Source of the DNA: Gordionus sp. m RMFG-2023
Taxonomy: Eukaryota > Nematomorpha > Gordioida > Chordodea > Parachordodidae
DNA length: 64,000 nucleotides
Assembly (NCBI RefSeq): GCF_954871325.1
Contig: NC_088775.1
Span: forward strand, 48,709,561-48,773,560
Direction of reading: 5' to 3'
The notes below the pieces were generated by a model. It saw nothing but the letters and a program-made list of their open reading frames with translations, was not told where the DNA came from and ran no database searches. Position numbers and translations under genes: made by a program. Positions 56,384-64,000 of this stretch are shown piece after piece; position 1 is the first letter of the stretch, and the number at the start of each line of letters is the position of its first letter.

Positions 56384-57032
56384 TCACACCTTGATGACTT
56401 CAACATTGTTAACACCGTTTCCCTTAAATTTTCCTAGTAAGACAGCTCTATTTCCTCGTACCACATGTTCGTCCATAACTGTCAACTCCCTACCGACATT
56501 TTTATACTCTATCGCCTTTATCCACGGTTTACGACCCATTATACACTCCTTTACTTGGTTTAACTCCTTATCTTTTTGAATTTCCCATATGTGATCGGAC
56601 CTCCTTTTAACATACTCAATACCGCCATGACTATTGTCACCTCCATTTCTTCCACATCCTCTCCGCTCCACATCTCGACATAATGTCTGGCAAATAATTC
56701 TTCCGGCCTCTGCACCACTAAATTCTAAGTCAAAACTACCGACCAATAACAACCATCTCTGCAATTTTGGTGACATCATTAACTCTTTATTGTCCTTTGA
56801 ATAAATGTATCAACGGCTTGTGGTAGGTATACACTATGAAATAACGTCCAATTAAATACACCCTATATTTGATCAATTCAAAAATAACTTCCAAAGCTTC
56901 TTTTTCGATAACTTGAGAAAAACAAAATAGGCCTTTCCAGCTCATCTAACCTATGTAATAACGCTCCCCCTATACTCTTTTTAGACCATCTTTTACCGCC
57001 AACACCACTTCCAACTTATTATTAAAACATAC
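56384..57032 (-). pseudogene. Gypsy-B: RNase H and spacer
   Basis: Minus strand. VCFNNKLEVVLAV near 57030 (RNase H start), then in other frames EKEALEVIFELIKY and YTYHKPLIHLF (about 56800-56900), and from 56779 PKLQRWLLLVGSFDLEF (RNase H end). The spacer with GRKPW and VVRGNRAVL ends at 56384. It aligns with Gypsy-L 26.43-27.10 kb. Broken in at least three frames. Confidence 0.8.
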
Positions 57033-57484
57033 TTGTGATGGTTGGAGCCACGATCGTTGGCTGTTAAACCTTCGGTGAAAGTGAGGGATCGACGGCGTTC
57101 GATGGACCGAGATTGTCGGAGTTTGGGACTGTGGACGGGACTTAGCGGAATTTTATGCAGAAAAATTGTGAATTTATTGAATCTAGAGTTTTAGCTGTAA
57201 CAATTAGGTATAATACAATTCAACGAAAATAAAACAAAATTAAAATGAAATTATAATTATTTATAGCGACTATATATTTTGTTGCTCTTATATAGTAAAA
57301 GTATTTTTTACAAAAAATATCCATCGACGTATTTTTATAAAGATTTTATATGTCTTGGCCATCCTTAAAACTGGCTAGGACCAGTTTCAAGTGAATAAAA
57401 TATAAAAACAAACCTTGTTAATAATTTACAAATCGGGTAAAACAAAATAAAAAATAATACACAATTTTTCTCCTTGCCTTAACA
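57033..57484 (+). repeat. Possible solo LTR inserted in Gypsy-B
   Basis: About 450 bp of unrelated sequence interrupts pol between the RT connection domain and RNase H. It begins TGTGATGGTTGG and ends CTTAACA, so TGT...ACA. It has a TATA-like cttatatag near 57288 and AT-rich sequence after it. No target duplication visible, and about 25 codons of pol are missing at the junction, so a deletion accompanied the event. Confidence 0.45.
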
Positions 57485-58080
57485 ATTCATATAACGGCGC
57501 CACTATTTGCGCAAAACTCTTCATAAATCTGCGATAATTAACTATTTCCAGAAATGATTTAACTTCGGATTTGCACTTTGGCTTTAACATGCTAATATTT
57601 CCAGCCTCACTTCTTCTCCAGTAGTTTTACGTCCCAAATACACTACATCCGGCAATCCTAACACTTTTTTCAGCATTTTGCCTGCAACCCTTTTCTTTAA
57701 TTCTTCTAAACAGCTCCTACAATCCTTTGGCGCAGAAATTCTAAATCCAAAGGACAACCAACGAAATGCATATAACCCCATAGGCGTAGTGACATTCAAT
57801 AGCTTAAACTAACCATTAAACTGGCCAATATCTTATCAATTCGTGGCAACGGATATTTAATTTCCACCAACCCAGGGTTTAGCGTGACCCGGAAATCAGC
57901 ACACAAAAGGAGCTTTCCGTTAGTATTCCTCACCGGCACCAAAGGCATTGCCCATTCCCTGTATTTAACTGTGCATATTATGTCCTCATTCACCCGGCAA
58001 TATAATTCGCAATCCAGTTCTTTAACGAAAATCTTTCCATGCACCTTCACTAACCTACCAACCTCTGTACACATTCAATT
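57485..58080 (-). pseudogene. Gypsy-B: reverse transcriptase
   Basis: Minus strand. 58074-57796 has REWAMPLVPVRNTNGK, LCADFRVTLNPG and EIKYPLPRIDKILASL. Then TTPMGLYAFRWLSFGF (57799) and LPDVVYLGRKTTGEE, and KSEVKSFLEIVNYRRFM with APLYEL (about 57560-57485). The motif A block (DFSxAY) and the YMDD block are both deleted. Same order and spacing as Gypsy-1 and Gypsy-L otherwise. Confidence 0.85.
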
Positions 58081-59290
58081 CCTTATCTAGACCCTCTCGA
58101 ACTCTCAGTATATCTCTGTTCTATAGAATTTGCATGCATCTCACTATGGCTTTACCACATAGTTTCTTCTCTCTTGGATATCTTCCACCTCTCCTTCTGC
58201 ATAACTCAGACTTTCCCAAAACATTTCGCCTTTCACCCTCTATTCACTTTCGCCCCAAAACAAGGACTCCACCTCATCCACATATATATTGTCTCTGTCC
58301 TCCATCTATTTAACATTTCAGGTCTCTTCTTCTACTCATGTTCCCTGATCATCCATATCATATTCTGGGCCCACACTCGTAATCCACTCTCATCCCATTA
58401 CATGTTCTACTCTCAGAATCATCCTCAAGTCGAACACCTTCCATCCTTCAATCTCTTCATCCTCTATCTGCACTCTTCCCATGATCTCCATGTCGGATCC
58501 AGTCTCACTAGAATTTTCTACCTTTTTATCTCATTATTCAGCCATAATCGCCTAGAATTTTCATATCCCATAAACAACATGGACACCGACTTCCCATTTA
58601 TATGAAATCACACTTTCGGACTGACTCAGAAGATATACTCGGCCCTCTCTAACTTCCTCATTACCCTCTCTTCTTGCTCTTTCCACTCAGTTCTCAACGC
58701 CTCGACCTGAATTCTCTTTTTCTCAAAACCATAGTAATTTCATATCGCAATCTCTTGCCCAATGCACTTCTTTTCGGGATTTGAAACATGGTTTTACATT
58801 CGATACCCATTTCTCCTTTCGCTGCTACCTCCGCCTTACTCCTTACATTGATAGCAACTTTCTCCCCTCTGTGGAAATCCTCTTTTATCTATCTTTCCAA
58901 CTCTGCAATCATTCGTATGCCCACGTCTTCCACACCTAGACAATACGTAAAATATCATTTTCTCTGCATTCAAAATATTTGAAATCTCTACAATTTACCG
59001 AAATGTGTCCCTGCCTCTGTGCTTCATACTACGGTCGCGACATTTCTCGACGTCCTCGGTAAACGGCCATACCTCCCTCATCATCATTTTCATCCTCCCA
59101 ATTTCATCATTATTCTCCTATCCTCTCATTATCTCCTGCACGGGTAACCATGTTACTCTATCCAATCATCCTCTCCATTATGTCCCTCCACCAATAACGA
59201 TGCCCATGAATTCGAATACTTATCTCTCTCAGTATTTTCCTACAAAAATATAAACTGTACAACCATATCACTAATATAACCGCTACCCCC
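58081..59290 (-). pseudogene. Gypsy-B: gag zinc knuckles, protease and linker
   Basis: Minus strand. Zinc knuckle CGRRGHTNDCRVGKIDKRGFPQ (about 58940-58870) matches Gypsy-1 CGRFGHVLKDCRVGK and FPQRGE. A second knuckle (HWARDCD-like) lies at about 58755. A protease-start trace WEVGVHVVYGI (about 58590-58550) lies where Gypsy-1 has INGKMVSMLF. A WITSVGPEY linker trace is at about 58370. All are in different frames with many stops. The catalytic protease Asp is not visible. Confidence 0.7.
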
Positions 59291-60022
59291 AGTACATTGT
59301 ACTGTAACTCCACATACTTTGTTATTTTAAAACTCTTGGTTAAAATTAATAAAAATATTTAAATAAAATAATCCAAAGATTTTTGTTAATTTATATCTAG
59401 CTAATTTAATTTAACACCATATATTTTTACAAAACAGTTTACTTCAAAATATTATTTATAAAAAATTAATAATTAACTATACCAAAAATATTTTAAATGT
59501 ATTATGGATTAGTTATGTAAATGTTATCTATTACATTACTAATATTTTCATTATAAAAAGTATAAAAAGAAATTTAATACTCCATTTTGTCAATTTCCTA
59601 ATTTTTTCCATAAGATCATGATATATAAAGCAGAGTTTTAAAAATATATCCGGGCCGGGCCTGAAAATTTTTTTTTAAAAAAACCCCAGCCGGTATTTTT
59701 TTAAAAAATTTATACAACATGAATTATTATATTCGTCCATTAGATATGGTTATAATGATTATATATAGTTATGATTAATATAATGTTTGGTGAAAGTTAA
59801 CACTAGCTAACACTGATAGTGTCTATTACATAATAAAATTAGTTTTCCTGCCATGATATAAATATGCAAAGGATTAAATACATTATATAATATATTTTTT
59901 ATTAATTTTTTTATAAATACATAGTATATTCTCAAAATATTATTTACACAAATTTTTTATAGTATCAATTTGTAATATACTAAATATCTATTAGAATAAA
60001 AATAAATAAAATGTTAGTGTTG
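59291..60022. other. AT-rich DNA with a GC-worded repeat
   Basis: No gene. 59650-59700 has ccgggccgggcctg words. They pair with ccaggccgggcctg and gggccaggccgggcc at 60325-60375, so 59640-60380 may be one non-autonomous hAT-type repeat into which the fold-back element below inserted. Confidence 0.5.
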
Positions 60023-60213
60023 TTTAACTGCTCGTTTTGAGCCGATAACGGCTAACTCAGTTTTTTATCCAAAAAATATTATGCAAGCCTGCTCATAGAA
60101 GGAGCAAAGGTCTAGACATATAATATCGAAATTTCGAGGGTTAGTCAATATTTTTTTGGCGAAAATATTGAGTTAGCCGTTTATAAAAATGGGCTCAAAA
60201 CGAGCCGTTTAAA
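60023..60213. mobile_element. Fold-back MITE
   Basis: Inverted arms tttaactgctcgttttgagcc...ggctaactca and their complement tgagttagcc...gggctcaaaacgagccgtttaaa, about 45 bases each with a short spacer. No coding. The target duplication is not clear. Confidence 0.75.
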
Positions 60214-60414
60214 ATCATTAGCTAATATACTTGCTTATTAAATGATAATACTCGCCGAAAAATATGATAAAATACGAAATAATGAATTTTTTGTATACCA
60301 GGTCGAATATAATTTTAAAAAAATCCAGGCCGGGCCTGAAATTTTTAAACCCGGGCCAGGCCGGGCCGTAAGAAAAAAATTATAGCAGGCGGAAATAGCC
60401 ATATCTATCCCGAC

Positions 60415-60813
60415 CAATGGCGTAGCTAGGAATTTTCCTTAGAGGGGGTCCATACATATAAAAGCTGGGGGCTTCGCCCCCCAGACCCCCTTTAAATGGC
60501 CTTCGGCCCTTTTGTCCGGCCTTCGGCCGGATATCTTACAAATCATAACCATATCTTCGATAATATATAATAAATATATTTTTTAAATGAATCAATAATA
60601 TGTTATTATAATTTATTAGATTATTCTCAATGACTTTATAATACTATCCAGAATAATTTCAATAGTAATATAATATCCTTCCACAAACATCAAAACCAGA
60701 AAAATATAATTCATATAAAATCACTTTTATGTCTTTTGAACGTATAATCTAAAAAAAAATTTTGCTCTGGGAGGGGTCCAAACCCGAAAACCACCCCCGT
60801 AGCTAAGCCACTG
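60415..60813. mobile_element. hAT-type MITE with perfect target duplication
   Basis: Ends CAATGGCGTAGCTAGG / CAGTGGCTTAGCTACGG (inward). Flanked by ATCCCGAC at 60407-60414 and 60814-60821. Interior: gggggcttcgccccccagacccc and ggccttcggcc hairpins near the left end, AT-rich middle, gctctgggaggggtcc near the right. Confidence 0.93.
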
Positions 60814-60821
60814 ATCCCGAC

Positions 60822-63315
60822 TAAATCACTGACATGTCCTTGGAAAAGGTACCTTTGGCAAAAAGACACTGAACAAAAATACCCCAATTTTAGAAAAAAA
60901 TAAATGCTTTACTAAACCATTATTTAAAGGTTTTATCAAACCTGAAATAAAATTCAATTCCATCTCCGGAACTTTTATAAAAAAAAATCCTGGAATCTGA
61001 ACCGTACCTATATCTTAAAAGGTTAAACACTTTGCATTTTAACGATAAGAATTTTAAGCTAAATAATATAATGGTAAAATAAAAATTTAGAAAAAAATTT
61101 GTTAATATATTCTTGAATGAATTATTTTACATTTAAAAAAACTTATTTATTTTACATTTAAAAAAACTAAGCCGATCATTTTTGAATAGACCTATTGCAA
61201 CCAAAGATTAACTCATAATTAGGATCATAAATGTTTTATTTTAAAATTATATAAAATCAAACTTATAATATCCTTATTTATTTAAAAATGATATATACAC
61301 AAGTTATAATAAAAATTTTATAGTTTATATTTTGCTAAATTTCCTTTATCTTTATGGAAAAGCGTCCAAGCCAGCAAAATTTATATAAAGAATAAACAAT
61401 AAATCATGCTACTCTCACTTATTCCTATAAAAAATAATTTAAAATTTTTTTTATAAAAATGGTTTTAATATATTTCAAGATCGGACTTTAAATGATATCG
61501 GCAGATCCAATTTCACATTTAGACAGCAGCTCTATTTATTTATTACATATGATGTAGTTCCTTTTACTATACACCAACGACCCTGGGTAATATGCAAGCC
61601 TGAGATAGTAAGATGGCAAATATTTAAACCATAATACAAAGTTTTTCATATTTTTTGTTTTATTTAATAAATTAGAAAGTTTACCCAAAATTAATCTTCA
61701 TAATGAAGAGATATACACAAAATAGAAAATTCCTGGCACAAATAAGATATGCCAATTCAGGAAAATTAGTGTTTTATATCAAATCTTAACATATTTTACT
61801 GGTTGACAATTTAATATCCCTAATAAATATATACCACCCCCCCCCCTCAAGAAAATTTACAACTATCAATATAAATGAAGATCTCATGTCATAACCCCCC
61901 ACCCCGCTCATAAAAGTACCTGCTATCATGATTAGAAAAAGAGTTAATTATAGACTTGTCAGCTGTCAAAAGATAAGATTAAATCAGCCTTTTGGGTAAC
62001 ACCAGGAATAACGTCATCCAAAATGGTTTTATTTCTACAATCATCATTCTAAATATAACCGGTATAAATATTCGTTTCGTGGGTAGATTCCACAATCAGA
62101 AACCCCAAAAATATTTCGTAGTGTTATACTCCTGGAAAATTTTTGCTTCATAAACTTGCAATTTCCTACTGACGTTTAGTTAACTTAAATTATTATAAAA
62201 CTTTCTTGATGTGCTAGTAACTATGGATCAAGTTTAATCGATAGTCCAAACAATAAATTCTATATATTTTGAGGAAATACTTTTACCTCAAAGCAAAAAC
62301 ACTAAAAGAACCGGTTGGTGAGAAAAGGGCTAAAAATTGCTTTTGATAGATCAAATTTGAAACTTACCTGTGAAAATGTTATAAATCGTTTACCTTTTTA
62401 CCCCACCTGCCATAAAGCCCCAATCTCCCCTACATCTAAATTTAAAACTTTATCTTGAGTTTGTGAACCAAAATATAACCATAAAATTAATAAGAATAGT
62501 AAAAATATTCAAGCCTACTAAAAAGAAAATTTATTTTCCTCAAAGTTCCTAATTAATAATCAATTTGATCCATAAAATATCTTTCAATCATTTTGAAACT
62601 TGTAATTCATTTTTTAAAATGTTTATCGTTGATAAAAAGATAATTTTGCAAAAAATTTATTTAATAAATGTGACATGTCAAATATTGGTGAAAATATATT
62701 CAATATGATAGGTTTAAATTTGTATGTGTATGAATCAAGAGAAAATTGATGGTTTCCGATAAGGAAATAAAAGCTGCATAAATGGTAAAATTTAAGAGAC
62801 TATATAATAAGCCTAGATTCTATGGTTTCGCGACTTGAACTACAAAAAAGAGCAATTGTCTAGCTTTGAGACAATGAAGATGTACATATCAAGGGGTTAG
62901 CAAACAATATAAAAAATGTACAGGATAATTGTTAGATAGAATTAAGATGTTGAGAGAGTTGACCACTAAATTAGATAACCAGCTAAAAAAAACATATTTA
63001 AACAAATTAGCATTATCTGAGATAAATTTAAAGCGATGAGTAAAACAATTAAATTTGTATTTATTTAATAACAATAAAATCTGTATTTATTTAATAACAA
63101 GTGAGTAAAATAAAAATTAATTTAAAATTTATATTATTAAAAACTCAATATTCTTGTGTAGTATTAGTTCCAGGTGCATCATCCATTGGCATCTGCATTA
63201 ATAATATGAGATAATTTAAAAATAACTTTGGAATGTTATAGAGGGAAAGAAAAGTTTTAAATTTGTAACATAAAGCATAATATAAAAGGAGTTAAAAAAA
63301 TTTAAATTGAAAGAA
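60822..63315. other. AT-rich DNA, no gene seen
   Basis: C-rich runs at about 61836-61850 and 61895-61910 (cccccccccctc and ccccccaccccg, about 60 bases apart) may be the worn ends of a hAT repeat. Nothing else is recognised; a 61-codon minus-strand frame at 62889-63074 has no motif. Confidence 0.4.
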
Positions 63316-63594
63316 CAGAGACCTGCAGACCCGGTTTGGGTACAAGGATGGAGCCTAACTTTTTTAAATATACCCTGGACTTACAATTTTTTTTTAAAAA
63401 AAAACCTAAGCCGGGCCATATATTTTAAAACCGAATATTTATATTTCGATTATTAGCTATAAAAATTAAAAATAAATGTAATATATCTTAAATAATTCGG
63501 CCGGGTTGGGCCTGAAAATATAAAACCCGGGCCGAAAAATTTTTTTAAAAAAAATCCGGGAAAGACCGTGCAAATGGTACCTCCACAGGTCTCC
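63316..63594. mobile_element. Small GC-worded hAT-type repeat
   Basis: About 280 bp, ends CAGAGACCTGCAGACCCGG and (inward) CGGAGACCTGTGGAGGTACC, with ccgggcc words separated by poly-A/T. The right end shares ggtaccatttgca with the copies nested at about 32130 and 44160. No exact target duplication seen. Confidence 0.65.
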
Positions 63595-64000
63595 GAAGAA
63601 GATTATCAATTTATAAGTGATCTGAAGAAAGCAATTGAAAAGCCCTGATTTTTTTTATATTGCTGTATCTGTCGATAATTGACATTTATGGACGTTTTAA
63701 AATATATTTTCTGGAAGAAAAGGTGGACTTTTAATGTTCTTTGTTAGATTTTTAAACATTTTTTTATAATATTATGGAATTAATAAAAATAAAAGACCCA
63801 CTAAATGCTAGGAAATGAAAATCTTATTATTCAAGCGAGAGTGAAACTGATATTAATTTAGATGTTCTTGCTATATTCAGAAAATACACATTAAAAGATC
63901 ATATGATATATTGAGTTTTGATATTGGTGCCGTTATTTAACTATTGGATGAGATATTTGCAAGATGCAACAATGATTGGAAAACCACTATACAGCGCCAA
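63595..64000. other. AT-rich end of window
   Basis: No gene recognised in the last 400 bases. Confidence 0.4.

Noticed and set aside
62889-63074. 61-codon minus-strand frame
   Set aside because: No motif, AT-rich, no supporting context.

Overview
This window looks like a very AT-rich, transposon-dominated piece of a eukaryotic, probably animal, nuclear genome. The evidence is GT-AG introns of 42-43 bases in a host-like gene and in transposases, several families of hAT DNA transposons with 8-bp target duplications, Ty3/Gypsy-type LTR retrotransposons, and exons resembling the metazoan transcription factor MYRF (short motif PDSPPDSGSEPYSP followed by a KKRKK basic patch). I cannot name the species. 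There is no bacterial gene organisation, no rRNA gene, no tRNA gene and no CRISPR array.

Layout. 1-2.9 kb: a decayed Gypsy element (Gypsy-1: gag with four zinc knuckles, protease, RT, 3' LTR). 3.57-5.03 kb: a hAT with perfect target duplication and a 42-nt intron. 5.1-9.4 kb: GC-rich repeat fossils, a minisatellite and an unexplained GC-richer island. 9.4-11.8 kb: a chimeric hAT. 12.4-13.7 kb: a mariner-like element with long subterminal arrays that has picked up the minisatellite. 13.8-14.1 kb: a Harbinger-like MITE. 14.3-15.4 kb: four spliced exons of the MYRF-like gene (minus strand). 17.2-25.1 kb: an inverted block that cuts a Gypsy element (Gypsy-L) and a hAT (hAT-Y) in two. 25.2-29.8 kb: the pol half and 3' LTR of Gypsy-L. 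29.8-33.3 kb: half of a duplicated segment X carrying a nested hAT. 33.6-34.3 kb: a second exon homologous to the MYRF-like gene. 35.6-37.9 kb: two hATs. 40.6-42.5 kb: the intact copy of X. 43-47 kb: decayed ZMYM-type hAT and a second hAT-Y. 48.5-59.3 kb: mostly minus-strand retroelement remains (at least three Gypsy pieces and one other RT element). 59.3-64 kb: AT-rich DNA with small MITEs.

How it fits together. The strongest result is the order of events around 17-33 kb. Segment X exists uninterrupted at 40.6-42.5 kb and as two halves at 19.57-23.46 kb and 29.83-33.30 kb. Gypsy-L inserted into X with a 5-bp duplication (GGTAA). A hAT inserted into one X half (duplication AATAATAT), a MITE into the 3' LTR (ATATATAT), and hAT-Y inserted beside X (AATAAAAG). 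An inversion of about 7.9 kb then joined hAT-Y to Gypsy-L at both ends. All target duplications are consistent with this order.

Almost every coding region here is broken by stops, frameshifts or internal deletions. The best-preserved are the 4-exon ZMYM1-like hAT transposase (20.1-23.1 kb), the Gypsy-L pol (25.2-28.0 kb) and the MYRF-like exons.
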